64,000 bases of DNA from Chaetoderma sp. LZ-2023a (Eukaryota > Mollusca > Caudofoveata > Chaetodermatida > Chaetodermatidae): contig CM067366.1 of the NCBI GenBank assembly GCA_034401795.1, positions 79,369,647 to 79,433,646 on the forward strand. The letters are read 5' to 3'. The position numbers and the translations under genes were made by a program. Position 1 is the stretch's first letter, and each line of letters starts with the position of its first letter. The notes beneath the pieces were generated by a model. That model did not search any database. It was not told where the DNA came from and saw nothing but the letters and a program-made list of their open reading frames with translations. This document shows, piece by piece, positions 52,478 to 62,854 of this stretch.

Positions 52478-53845
52478 TTATTTCCTGAGGACTGAGACGG
52501 CGAGTGGGTTAGAAGTGTCACGAAGGTAATGGTCGGTAAAACTTGACTCACAGTGCCACTGGGCTACTGACATAATGTCTTCAATCGAAACACCATTAAA
52601 TAATGCCGTGGAAGTTACCACACCACGGACACTATGAGCCTTGGCTCTATCTACCTGGATTCCAGTGGCTGTCTTATGACAGAATTGGATACATTCCACT
52701 ATCCATCTGGAAATAGTGTCTCTTGACGCCCTACCATGGGGTACAATATATGACAACCATAGGGAACATGGGTCCGTCCGCCAAACCTGAGTTCTTTTCT
52801 TGTACTTATTCAAAGCACGGACTGGACACCATACTTTAGCACCAGGATCATATCTGGTTAAGGCAGGTAAAATAATAGGTTTACCCGGATACTTTAAAGA
52901 TTGATTCTTAGCCAAGAAATTCAATCTAGGTAGAAGCTTAAGGCCTTCACCTGTAACTATATAATGGTCAGGCTCAGCAGACAAGGCATGAATTTCACTC
53001 CTGCGTCTGGCTGAAGCCGCCGCCACTAAAAATACAGTTTTAAGTGTCAATAATTTTACAGATATAGCACTAAGTGGTTCAAAAGGCTTACCACTCAAAA
53101 CCTGCAGAACCAGAGAAAGACTCCATGACGGTGTCAGTGGAGGATTTCTAGGTCTGAGATTGCCCATACCTTTAATAAGAGTATTTAAAACACTTACTTC
53201 ATCACTTCCCCTCTTTGCCAAGCAAGGGATAACAGTCATCAATGCTGATTTGTATCCAGCAACAGAATTAGGTTGAAGACTATAGGTATCATACAGGTGA
53301 CATAGAAAATCAGCTACTACCTGAATAGATGCTTCCATCGGATTGATACATCTCTTTGAGCACCATTCTGCAAATCTGTTGATTTTATAATTATAAGCTC
53401 TGGAGGTTGACCCCCTCCTGGCTCTGGCCATGAAATTGGCTGCTTGCTCAGAAAATCCCTCCTTAATTGCGGATTGTTTGACAACATCCATGCAGTCAAT
53501 CGAAACATTGACGGATTGTTGTGAAGGGTCTTGCCCTGGAAGATAATATCGTCCATCAGCGGCAGAGGAACCGGATTGCAAACCAGAAGGTCCAGCAGAT
53601 CCGTAAACCATGATCGGCTTGGCCAATTCGGGGCGATCAGAAGCACTTGGCATTCCTCTTGTCTGATCTTCTGAAGGACTCTTGGAATCAGGATTGTTGG
53701 AGGGTATGCGTATGCATACATTCTCTTCCAACTGATAGCTAGCGCATCTATTGCGATAGCGCTTGGATCTGGAATCGGAGAAACATACGTCGTCATCTTC
53801 GCATTCTTCTTCATTGCGAACAAATCTATGTTGGGCTTTCCCCAA
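52478..53845 (-). CDS. E3 tyrosine recombinase (455 codons, intact domain)
   Basis: A complete recombinase domain: ARRGSTSRAYNYKINRFAEW, SARRRSEIHALS (catalytic Arg, about residue 280), KAHSVRGVV (H-x-x-R, about 404) and ESSFTDHYLRD (Tyr, about 440). The C-terminus SNPLAVSVLRK matches E1 and E2. The overlapping upstream frame that is open in E2 is closed here by one stop just before 53845, so the start of the natural protein is unclear. The listed start Met lies within the RNase H overlap. This copy could still encode an active recombinase, supplied in trans to others. Confidence 0.85.
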   Translation of the reverse strand: MGKAQHRFVRNEEECEDDDVCFSDSRSKRYRNRCASYQLEENVCIRIPSNNPDSKSPSEDQTRGMPSASDRPELAKPIMVYGSAGPSGLQSGSSAADGRYYLPGQDPSQQSVNVSIDCMDVVKQSAIKEGFSEQAANFMARARRGSTSRAYNYKINRFAEWCSKRCINPMEASIQVVADFLCHLYDTYSLQPNSVAGYKSALMTVIPCLAKRGSDEVSVLNTLIKGMGNLRPRNPPLTPSWSLSLVLQVLSGKPFEPLSAISVKLLTLKTVFLVAAASARRRSEIHALSAEPDHYIVTGEGLKLLPRLNFLAKNQSLKYPGKPIILPALTRYDPGAKVWCPVRALNKYKKRTQVWRTDPCSLWLSYIVPHGRASRDTISRWIVECIQFCHKTATGIQVDRAKAHSVRGVVTSTALFNGVSIEDIMSVAQWHCESSFTDHYLRDTSNPLAVSVLRK

Positions 53846-55713
53846 TGATTAAACAGGTGATCCGCCACACATTGATTTAGTTGCCATTCCGTAGGCAGAA
53901 TACTCATCCTTCGGCTCAATGAGTCTGCTAACAGATTCAGCCTTCCCGGAATATGAACTGCTTTCAAGGTGATCATATGATCCATGCACCAGCGAAGCAG
54001 CTTCCATGTCATCATACAGACTGGGCGACTTCGTTCCGCCCTGGCGGTTTATGTAACTCACTACTGTAGAGTTGTCTGAACGTATCATCACAAATTTTCC
54101 CTTCACCTCCCCTAGGAAGTGTTCCAGGCCTAGAACTACAGCCCGCAGTTCTAGCATGTTGATATGTTCCTTTGACTGTTCCAGATTCCAAAGCCCTGAT
54201 ATAGTGGCTTCTTCCAGGCAAGCTCCCCAACCCTCCATCGATGCATCCGTAAACATCGTTACTTGAGGGTGGGGAGGGGTCAGCATGACCCCCGCCAGGA
54301 GATTTCGTCTCTCCATCCACCAATGAAGGTGATGAATGAGAGGGTCCAACACTTGAATGCGCGAGTCCAGTGATCCTGAACTCTGCGTCCACTGGGTCAT
54401 GAGAAAAAACTGAATCGGCCGCCTGCGTAAGGCCGCCTGAGGAATGACCGGTTCCATTGAAACCATCAGACCCAACATTCTCAGATAGACCCGTACTAGA
54501 ATATAACGACTGTTGCACACCAACTGAATACACGAGAGGAAACTTTCCACTCTCTCCTGGGACGGATAAACATATCCTATCTCCAGATCGAAGAACATAC
54601 CAGGTAAACAAACTTCTTGGATGGAGTTAGCTCTGATTTCGGAAAGTTGATCATCCAGCCTAAATCTGTGAGAGTTTCCAAGACTATCTCCAGATTTGCT
54701 GTCAAACTTTCTGGGTTGTGTGCTTTTAGCAACCAGTCGTCTATGTAAGTGTGAACAGGTATATTTCTCCTGCGGAGGTATGCCGTGATAGCAAGTACCA
54801 CTCGAGTGAAGACCCTTGGAGCCGTCGAGATGCCGAATGGAAGAACCTTGAATTCCCATTGGCGTCCCTGAAAAGCAAATCTCAGGAACCGTCGAAACCT
54901 CCTTGCAATTGGAATGTGGAAGTAAGCATCCTTGAGATCTATAGATGCTGTCCACATCCCCTTCTCTAACCCCAACAACACCGATCTCACTGTTTCCATT
55001 TTGAAAGTCGGAGTGTCTAAAAACTTGTTTAGAGGCTTGAGGTTGAGAATTGGTCTCCACCCCCCGGTGTTCTTTGCCACAAGAAACACGGTTGAATAGA
55101 AGCCCGGGCAATCCTGCGCCGGTTGAATTGCTTCTTTTAGAACGAGAGAATCTATCTCCTCTTCTATGCACAACCGCTTGTCTGGATCTCGTGGAACTTG
55201 AGTCCAGACCGGTACCAGAGACAAATGCAATGGCGGACCTCTTATCCAATCTGGACTGTATCCCTGCGAAAGCCATTGCAAGACTAAGCGGTCCTGAATT
55301 AACCGCGCCCACTTCTGAATGTGACAAGTCAAACGACCTCCCACTGGTGCACCTAGGGTTGACGGGGTGGCCATAAACTTCAGAAGTGGGTGTGTCTCTG
55401 ATACGAGTGGCAACACCCCAGTGGTACTTGTGATAACCGGAAAAAATTTTCTTGCATCAGGCCCGGTTACCATGCGCCGCTCCACACGCGCCGCGACCAG
55501 CGCCACGCGCACCACGCGTGGCGGGCTGCTGCCTGGCAGGCTGCGCTTGAGGCGGCGGCTGTCGCACAACAGCACGCTGCTGCTGGCGTATCCGACGCGG
55601 TCTCTGAAACCGGCCGGCCTGCTGGCCTCTGACACTGCCAGCCCCGCCACGAGCGTACGGCTGTCGAGCAGCCGAGGGCTGAACACGCACGTGTTCCCTG
55701 CGCAGCACTTCAA
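53317..55713 (-). pseudogene. E3 reverse transcriptase / RNase H, two frameshifts
   Basis: The RT part (54577-55713) has SIDLKDAYFHIPIA, FGISTAPRVFTRVV and HTYIDDWLL. A one-base deletion near 54600 (CTGGTATG where E2 has CTGGGCATG) shifts the frame. RNase H continues in the next frame (MFTDASMEGWGACLEEA, LELRAVVLGLEHF, IRSDNSTVVSYINRQGG). A two-base deletion near 54028 shifts it again before the C-terminal part (HIPGRLNLLADSLSR, PNIDLFAMKKNAK, YAYAYPPTILIPRVL). The frame overlaps the Gag end by about 250 bases in the +1 frame, as in E2. Confidence 0.9.
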
Positions 55714-57331
55714 ACTGTGCCCGCAGCGCCCTCTGGTTGTTCACCAAAGTCACTGTCTCCTGCAGGTGCCGACAACCTTCACCTCCAAAGAGTCCAGGGC
55801 CCGCCATCGGCGCTTGCATCAAGCGCGACTTGAGCTCCTGAGACGGGCACAAATTGTCCAGCGCAAAAGTGCGCCTCGTCCTCAGCGACTTCGTGACCAA
55901 CCTAGTCAGACAGTCCAACGCCAGGTTGATGCCATCCTGGATGGCTCGTTGGACTGTCACGGGACTAGGATGTTGCTGCACCGACGCTGCCACCACCCCC
56001 GACAGCAGCTGAGAGACATGCGACAGCGCACTGATCGCTGCTCGCGAGCTCTCCTCGGTGTCGCGCATGGCGGCATTCGCCGAGCGCATAGCGCCCGAGC
56101 ACAAGGCTCCCGTGTCAGCCCGGGAACCTGGCCGCGTATCTTCGCCCAGAGCGGCGCGGTCATCCGCGCTCGGTCTGGGCGCCAGGCCATACCGAGCATA
56201 CTGACTGGCAGTAACCCGACATCGCCTAGCTACCTCGCGGGGGGCCTTCGCGAGGCGACCTTTCGGTCTGATCGACTCCTCTGCCGCCGTGAACATATCT
56301 AAGATATGTTCAGCATACGGCAGAGACAGAGCCGTGCTGGCCAATGGCTTCGCCTGTAACCACGCCCGCGGGTTACCGGCGACCGTCTCATCCACGGTGA
56401 GCTCTGGTCTTACAGCGAGGAGCCACGCACACGCCTCTGACCAGTCTTCATCCGTGGCTACCTGCGAACTGCCGACAAGCAACGGGCCCTCGTCATCCTC
56501 AATGGCATTCGCAGGTATGGCCGAGGAGGAGGCTATAGACGAACCTGGCTGCCCAGGGAACGTATACGGGCCCGCGAGGGCCGGCATAGCATTCTCCATA
56601 GGCAAACCAAGCTCCAAGGCCGCGCTTGTGCGAGGGGGGTTACACACACCAGCGCGGCCTGGAACGTCCGTGTGAGATTCCACGTCCAACCGTGGAATCT
56701 TATACGGCCGGCCGTCTGCTCCAAAGCGGGCCACAGGCTGAACCATGAAACCTGCTCCCGAGGGAACAGTGCCATAGGTGCGAGCGTTCACGCTCCCCAA
56801 CAGAGGAGTGTAGGCGCTCACATCCATGTCTTCATGATCCACCTGTGGACCGAGCAGGTAGTCCTCATCATCTTCCTGGTCAGGAAAGTTAGACTCTGGA
56901 TTAGTAAGGAAAACTAACCCAGACTGACCAGGAGACTGCTCAAAGGCAGATGACGAGTTTACTCCGCGAGTGATCGTGGTTAGGCCCGTTGGTCGGGTCC
57001 CGCCTGATGCTTCTCGCGCCGCTGGCACCCCAGGCGATGCGAACATCAAGCCTGGGTCCAAGACGGCCGCCCCTGGATCACTAAACGCATTGTCCGAGCT
57101 AATAGGCCATGATCCAGGGACGGGGGCTACCTGCACCGAGGTCGATGCGCAGGAAGTTGAAACACCTGTGCCAGGCAACATGCCGCGAAGCATGTCAGGC
57201 ATCAGGTCTTTCAAAGTCCTGCGCATCTCACTCACCAACTCACTCTTGAAGGCCTCGAGACCACTCTTCTCCGAGGCCTTCTTCTTACCATCCTTCTTTG
57301 GTTTCTTCCCCTCCTCTGCCATCATCCTCGC
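55457..57331 (-). CDS. E3 Gag, main exon (624 codons)
   Basis: Intact from the acceptor-like CTCTTTACAG to TGA at 55457-55459. Lys-rich start (MMAEEGKKPKKDGKKK), amphipathic helix (VSEMRRTLKDLMPDMLRGML), acidic middle, then the conserved part shared with E2 (VQRAIQDGINLALDCLTRLV, RRTFALDNLCPSQEL, FGGEGCRHLQETVTLVNNQR) and a Gly/Arg/Ala tail (RGARGAGRGACGAAHGNRA). Packages the element RNA, by analogy with other Gag proteins. The upstream frame is open through the G run to 57388, so an unspliced start is not excluded. Confidence 0.85.
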   Translation of the reverse strand, partial: ARMMAEEGKKPKKDGKKKASEKSGLEAFKSELVSEMRRTLKDLMPDMLRGMLPGTGVSTSCASTSVQVAPVPGSWPISSDNAFSDPGAAVLDPGLMFASPGVPAAREASGGTRPTGLTTITRGVNSSSAFEQSPGQSGLVFLTNPESNFPDQEDDEDYLLGPQVDHEDMDVSAYTPLLGSVNARTYGTVPSGAGFMVQPVARFGADGRPYKIPRLDVESHTDVPGRAGVCNPPRTSAALELGLPMENAMPALAGPYTFPGQPGSSIASSSAIPANAIEDDEGPLLVGSSQVATDEDWSEACAWLLAVRPELTVDETVAGNPRAWLQAKPLASTALSLPYAEHILDMFTAAEESIRPKGRLAKAPREVARRCRVTASQYARYGLAPRPSADDRAALGEDTRPGSRADTGALCSGAMRSANAAMRDTEESSRAAISALSHVSQLLSGVVAASVQQHPSPVTVQRAIQDGINLALDCLTRLVTKSLRTRRTFALDNLCPSQELKSRLMQAPMAGPGLFGGEGCRHLQETVTLVNNQRALRAQFEVLRREHVRVQPSAARQPYARGGAGSVRGQQAGRFQRPRRIRQQQRAVVRQPPPQAQPARQQPATRGARGAGRGACGAAHGNRA

Positions 57332-57347
57332 CTGTAAAGAGAAGAAT

Positions 57348-57476
57348 TCAGAGGTTAGATCCCCCCCCCCACTTTTCACAAATAACACATTTGTTGGACA
57401 GCCTACAAGCTGAACACAGATGGCAAGGGTGGGGGAAGAATCTAGCCTTCATAGACTTGAGGCAGGACGGACACTT
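57348..57476 (-). CDS. E3 zinc-finger exon (exon 2)
   Basis: After acceptor GTCTTTTCAG: KCPSCLKSMKARFF, HPCHLCSAC, CVICEKWGGGSNL, stop TGA at 57348-57350. With exon 1 it gives about 58 residues. Cys/His spacing as in E2. A ten-base G run precedes the stop. Confidence 0.7.
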   Translation of the reverse strand, partial: KCPSCLKSMKARFFPHPCHLCSACRLSNKCVICEKWGGGSNL

Positions 57477-58360
57477 CTGAAAAGACGGATACGAAGACAA
57501 TGAGTATGACGGTCTCAAAGCCTTGATAATGGATCTTTTAAGAAGAAACCAAAACAACCACGAGAGAAGACATCCACTATTACGACCACCCTGACGGGAC
57601 AGGCGACTTCTCTAGTTAATAACTCCAAATACAACCAGAACCCCACTCTTTTTAGATTAAGAGAGAGAGAGAAAGAACATGACTATCTAGATATCTCTCT
57701 ACACTTCTTAATAAACAGGGGATGAACACATCACCGACTTCTCCAAACTAAGATTATGACATCAAGGAAAGAGAAACTCTGGTTGATTATGACATCAAAC
57801 CTCACTATGCAAAAGCTCCTACCAGGAGAGGGGACGTCAGATTTATGTAAGAAATATCTAGATCTCCAGACATTCTCAGCTCTCGGCTAATATAATATTA
57901 AATTATATATACTCGAGAACCCATGCACACGCAAGAGAGAAAATAGTGCAATAGCAAATGGCAGCAGAAAATGTAATTATTTTCAAATAATCATGCACCA
58001 TAATTAATAACTCCCTTAGCCTGGGCACAGGCAACCATCCTCTTGTGCAGGAAACACGTCCATCCATCCGCCGAGACTCCTCTTCCAGAAGAACTGATGA
58101 GGGGGGATGGGACAAAAGGAAGGAGATATTTTATTTATTAATATATTATATCTCCAACCCATAGACATATCACGATGATAAGTCATCCTGGGACGTGAAC
58201 ACCTTCCAGAGAAGACCAGGCAACCTTGTATTAGGCACTGGGAAAAAATTTACAAGGATTCCCAGCGCCTGAAAACGCGGTACCGCCGAAAACGGCCGCT
58301 ACGAAAACCGGTAACACACGAAAGTTACAAGTCTCAAATAAAAGCCAGGAACAATGTCAC
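57477..58360 (-). other. E3 predicted intron 1
   Basis: 884 bp, GTGACATTG to CTTTTCAG. No long frame inside; the corresponding region of E1 is 943 bp and can be aligned along most of its length. Confidence 0.55.
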
Positions 58361-58408
58361 CTTGGATGATGACGAGGATGGCTCCTCTGACATTTTCGCA
58401 TCAGCCAT
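58361..58408 (-). CDS. E3 exon 1 (16 codons)
   Basis: ATG at 58406-58408: MADAKMSEEPSSSSSK, then the donor AAG|GTGACATTG. Same length and donor as E1 exon 1 (MADSRSAEE…), although several codons have changed. Confidence 0.7.
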
Positions 58409-58477
58409 GATAGATTTGGATGTATTGTTCTCTTATGAATTCAGAAAAGCGCCTGTGAGGAATTTCCACCAGTTGCT

Positions 58478-58657
58478 TCCAGCCAATATATTAGAAAACG
58501 GAAGTACCGGTGTGCGCATGCGCAGAGGGTGGTGTTTGTCATGTGCATGACTGTGTACTTCCACCTGCCCATTAGGGGCACCTAACTTTTTATAATTCTG
58601 AATATTATTGAATTTAGAGCCGATATACTAGTATATCAAGAGTGTTAGGGAGGTAAG
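58478..58657 (-). repeat. E3 right inverted terminal repeat (5' end)
   Basis: Reverse complement of 51550-51735; TGCGCATGCGCA at 58513-58524. Confidence 0.9.
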
Positions 58658-58677
58658 TATGTTCTCATGATGTGAAA

Positions 58678-59239
58678 AAACAATACGATACCATGATAGA
58701 GGAGCAAGAAAAAGGATTGACAAGCAAAACACTTTCAAAAGTAAATTTAGGGAAGCCATCCTGCAATCTCCCTATTTAACTCTGTACTGGAGATAGGCTA
58801 GTGTACCAGATTCGTGCATGAGAAACCGCGGATTTAAGATGCCGGTCCAAGGGCTGACAGCTGTACAGGTCTCCTTTACATACCTGTACAAAGTCTTTAA
58901 TATCTCTATCTATCAGTGGAGCTAGGAAACAGTGGTACACGTAAAAGTAAATTTACCTTTACATATGACCATGGGAACACATTACAGAAACCAACAAAAT
59001 TTTAGTCATATTCGATACATATATGAACAAAATACATGACTTTCAAAAACTGGTATCACACACATGACACCACTCATATATTGGTTTGCAACACCTTAGG
59101 CTGAAGAACATCTGAGGTGGAGGGTAAAGGTTCCATTTAGTAATAGCCTAGCGCTATCACAATCCTAAAGCTAATAATAATTGAACACAAATCCCTAAAA
59201 AGACGAGTTTATTTTAAGACAATTTTTTTTAGCAGTGAT
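58678..59239. other. E5 5' region or intron
   Basis: No gene. A stretch near 59115-59175 (gagggtaaaggttccattta, cctagcgctatcac) matches 48312-48360, suggesting a repeat shared by both sides of the E3 insertion. Confidence 0.4.
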
Positions 59240-59419
59240 GTGTCACTCAGCGCATGGACCTCACTTGTGCAGTTTGACTTCTGGATGCACCAAGATTTGA
59301 CAGTTGTTAACTTGTCCAGTTGGGGCAGTCTTAGTTAAAATTCTGTGTATAATGATGCTAGTCGAGTATATTAGCATATATAGAGTCTTCGTAATGGTAA
59401 GTATATTCTTGAAGTGAAA
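59240..59419 (-). repeat. E5 right inverted terminal repeat
   Basis: gtgcagtttgacttctggat, cagttgttaacttgtccagt, gtcttcgtaatggtaagtat; ends gaagtgaaa. Pairs with 46865-47040. Confidence 0.75.
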
Positions 59420-59753
59420 AAGCTGATATCCGCCAGACACATCATTATTCCTAGTTTTCTGATGGCCAAGTTCTGTGTTTTGTTAGGTTTGACTTTTGCT
59501 ATCTCAGTAGAATGAGTAATTATGATGCTGACCTTTTGACCACAAAATTATTTGTCTTTTCAGGCTCCCAACGGTGATAGATCTCTGTGCTAAATGTGTT
59601 GATGATGTCCAGCTCGAGTGAAAAATAATTTCCCTAATTGGGTCAACATGACATTGGCCTCATGTGAGCAGTAGATTCCAATCAAATGAATTTTAAAATA
59701 TTCAACAAATTATTTCTTATATTTATAAAATAAAGTAGTGAAGATAATCTCAC

Positions 59754-59859
59754 ATCGCTCTTGCTTTATGATCAAGGTTCTCAGGCAGATATTTCAGTGA
59801 CAATTGACTGCAGTCAAAATAGAGGCCATGCGCACGGCATGGTGACGGATCCTGAATAT
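59754..59859 (-). CDS. Host receptor gene: LRR N-terminal cap exon
   Basis: A 106 bp exon between acceptor TTAACTTTCAG and donor GTGAGATTA. In phase with the LDLa exon it gives IQDPSPCRAHGLYFDCSQL and SLKYLPENLDHKARA, the Cys-capped start of an LRR domain (C-x5-YFDC, then LxxLPxxL). It begins with two bases completing a codon (G|AT) and ends with two (AT|C), which switches from the phase of the LDLa exons to that of the LRR exons. In GRL101-type receptors this cap follows a series of LDLa modules. Confidence 0.88.
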
Positions 59860-60609
59860 CTGAAAGTTAAACAAGAGCTATCAAAAATAAATTTAAACTG
59901 TACATGAATGGGCCTTTCCACTGTACCCATCCATCATATGATGTCATAATCAACTACGTGGTCTATAGAATGACATCACAATCAATCACATCATTATGAC
60001 ATCATGAATGACGTAGATAAGTACGTCTCGAATGCATAGTTGAAGACAGACTATGCGTTATTGTACGGATTGTATGTCTTTACTATTTAATAAATATCTT
60101 GTTGAACATTTTAAAACTAATTTGACGGGGCCATAGGCAGCAACAGCACCCAGTCAAATTAGTTACAGAATATTCAACAGCTTAACTGTATAGTTTTCAG
60201 GAAATTGATTGTCAGGGCTTTCAGGGATCGATCAATCACAACACGGCAAAGTGTGGGTGGAGCTTAGCTAGTGATTGGCGGGGTATAGCTAAAACTGGAA
60301 AGGTCCATTACCTTCACGTATCAGTACCTATGTTAATCACTGATCAAAGGGCCTTAACCCTTTAACCATCAAATTGGTTCAAGAAATTTCAATCTTCTCA
60401 TAGAAAATGTCCATTTGCAGACCAAGAGAGTTTCTGAAAGTTTACCATTGGAATAACTGGCTCGGGTATCAAGCCAGTTATTCAAGTGGGAAATTTTCAA
60501 AAATGGTCTGCAAATGGACATTTTCCAAGACCACAGCATAAACTGTTTTGGGCTGATATGAGTGTTAAAGCATTAATGCTCATCTGTATACGAGTTACAC
60601 AGGATTCTA
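59860..60609. other. Intronic DNA with short inverted and direct repeats
   Basis: The phrases catcaatttgactg/ctaatttgacgg and aatattcaacaa recur at 59695, 60110 and 60160. A pair gaaaatgtccatttgcagacc / ggtctgcaaatggacatttt (60404 and 60505) forms a hairpin of about 80 bp arm spacing. No gene is seen. Confidence 0.45.
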
Positions 60610-61730
60610 CATTCTCATTTTGATTGGCCCACAGCGCCCATGTTTTTTTGATGGATCAACTCCCCGTGAACAAATTGTAATGCCCCAAATCTTGGCCCGA
60701 TCCCTTCAGCGGTTCTGGAGAAGTCGTTTTCGGGAAAACTAGGTGATCCAAGATGGTCGCCGAACCATTTGGTCAATCAAGTCCTCTTGAACAAACTTGG
60801 CTTACCTCTTGGCCTAGATGAAGATTTCCCAAGTGGTTTCGGAGAACATTTTAAAGACATTTCCTAAAATCGGCCAAAATCCAAAATGGCCACCGGGCAA
60901 ATTGGGCGATTGGGTTCATTTGAACAAACTTGGATCCCTATGCCCAAAAAGATGCTTCCTGCCAAACATAATTGAAATCGGCCTAGTTGTTCTCCAGAAG
61001 AAGACATTTTAAATTTCCCATTGCTTTAGTATGGGCGCCTTTGGCGGAAAAATAATCCAAGATGGCTGCCAAACCATTTATCCGACAGTTTCGAAAATGG
61101 CAAATTTGAGCCCAGAATACCCAAAACCATATAGAGAACCAATTTAGGCCTCAAAATTCATCAAATAAAAAAAATCCAATATGGCCGTCAAACATGCTAC
61201 ATTTTGATTGACCCACGGCGGCCATGTTTTTTGAAGGGTTAACTTCACTTGAACAAACTTTAATGGCCCTTAGTCCCTGATCATATCGCCCAAATTTTGG
61301 CCTGATCCCTTCAGCAGTTCTGGAGAAGTCATTTTTGGGAAAACTAGGTCATCAAAGATGGTCACCGAACCATTTGGTCAATCAAGTCTCCTTGAACAAA
61401 CTTGTCTTACCGCTTTCCCTAGATGATGTTTCATGAGTTTTGAATCAATTCCTCAAGTGGTTTCGGAGAAGATTTTTAAAGAGGTTTCCTAAAATCTGAC
61501 GAAATCCAAGATGGCCGTTGGCCAAATTGGCTATATTTGAACAACCTTGGATCCATATGCCCTAAAAATGATTCCTGCCAAATATACTTGAAATTGTCCC
61601 AGTGGTTCTTGAGAATAAGTCGTTTAAAGGAAAAGTTGACGGATGGACGGACAGCCAGATGGATGGACACACGATGGATGGTCACCATGGCATAAGCTCA
61701 CTTGGCCTTTCAGGCCAGGTGAGCTAATAA
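60610..61730. repeat. CAAGATGGC repeat, copy 2
   Basis: Same family as 48752-50280, including gaacaaacttggat, cccttcagcagttctgga and the ending ggcctttcaggccaggtgag followed by ctaata. The first part is shortened. Second module starts near 61175 (caatatggccgtc). Confidence 0.75.
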
Positions 61731-62108
61731 TACACCAAGAGATGCTTGTAAAATTGTTCATTGGTTCTAAAAGGAAAATTAACCTTTTGACTAAGACAGA
61801 TTGAAATAATGCTTATATGTCTGGTAGATTATGTCCAAAGATGTCCACCCGACAGCTCTAAATATATTTACCCATTCAATGGTCAAGTCAGCCAGCATAG
61901 CTTCTCTAGTGGTCTTGAGGCATAAGCATTTACAGGCCAAGCAAAAAATATTCTTTAAAATTTATCACTGGTATGACCGAGCCAGTCATGCAAATGGTAA
62001 ACTTTCATGAATAGTTTTCTCCCTGGCCAGAAACCAACATTGACTAAGTAAAGATTTATATTGTCATGACTATATTGACCATTAAAACATTAGGACTGTT
62101 CAGTTTAC
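61731..62108. other. Intronic DNA
   Basis: No exon or repeat recognised. Confidence 0.4.
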
Positions 62109-62222
62109 CACAGAGCTCCTCATCATCCACATGAGGACATTGTCCAATACCATCGCACAGGTACACCAGGGGGACACACACCTTTGAACTACGGCATTGA
62201 TACTGGCCATTACATGTGTAAT
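62109..62222 (-). CDS. Host receptor gene: LDL-receptor class A exon
   Basis: A 114 bp exon between acceptor TGTTTCTTCCAG and donor GTAAACTGA. It encodes a full LDLa module with six Cys: YTCNGQYQC, RSSKVC, VPLVYLC, DGIGQC, PHVDDEELC. The acidic CDG and DDEE positions are those that bind calcium. It starts with two bases of a codon and ends with one, a symmetric phase-1 module as usual for LDLa exons, so neighbouring LDLa exons could lie to the right. A plus-strand frame across it is only its antisense. Confidence 0.92.
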
Positions 62223-62854
62223 CTGGAAGAAACATGTATGAATATCACACAGATAATGGTACCACAAAATCACAAAGATAAAGAGACTGTTATTTACTTA
62301 GACAAAGAAAACAATTGTACAAGAAAGGTTTATCTAAATAATGGCTGGATACTCGTGACACGGATAACTTGTACAGGTGTGACAACCCAGTAGCATGGTA
62401 GCAGACAAAGCTACGGCTGCTTGGAAGCATCCACTGTCATGATGTTGGTATCCAACAATAAAACACCTTTAGGATTAACGTTCAAGCATTGTTTCAGGAG
62501 GTTAAAGTCTATGAGACAACCTTAATCATGACAGTGGATGGTTTTAAAGCTGCAGGTTGCTAAGGTAACCCAAACATAGGAGCAGATGCTGCTGTCTTAT
62601 ATAATGTGCTCAGTTATGTGTGCATGTGTTAATATGGAGTAATGTCAGTATCAAATCATTAGCGGTATATAAGAACAAGATTGCTACACCATGATCCGCC
62701 TTGGCAATACGGACATGGAAAGATTGCCAAAACAAAGTAATCGTTTCATTGACAAGTAATTGAACAGCTATTGTTGAATAACAAGGAGAATAAACAACTT
62801 TCACGCAAAAAAACACCATACAAAATATTCTAATGTCTGAAACAGTGAAAACAA
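62223..62854. other. Intronic DNA
   Basis: An inverted pair, gcatccactgtcatgatgtt (62428) and aatcatgacagtggatgg (62523), forms a possible hairpin. No exon seen. Confidence 0.4.

Larger units (their letters stand above)
51505..58677 (-). mobile_element. DIRS-type retrotransposon copy E3
   Basis: A 7.17 kb element of the same subfamily as E1. It has terminal repeats 51550-51735 and 58478-58657, internal complementary region 51793-51895, intact Gag exon and YR domain, and an RT/RNase H frame with two small deletions. It is inserted in the remains of E5. The two terminal repeats are almost identical, so the copy is fairly recent. Confidence 0.92.
46850..59419 (-). mobile_element. Old DIRS-type copy E5, internally deleted and hosting E3
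   Basis: Left terminal repeat at 46865-47040, with the left half of an internal complementary region at 47129-47160 (taatggtaaatatcaactct, the reverse complement of the left end). YR and RT remnants lie at 47480-48180 and the right terminal repeat at 59240-59419. E3 (51505-58677) and a 1.5 kb repeat (48752-50280) are inserted between. The terminal repeats belong to the E4 subfamily. Confidence 0.7.

Noticed and set aside
62184-62393. Plus-strand frame of 69 codons with Cys and glycosylation-like sites
   Set aside because: It partly overlaps the LDLa exon on the other strand, which has six well-spaced Cys and splice sites. The plus frame has no such support.
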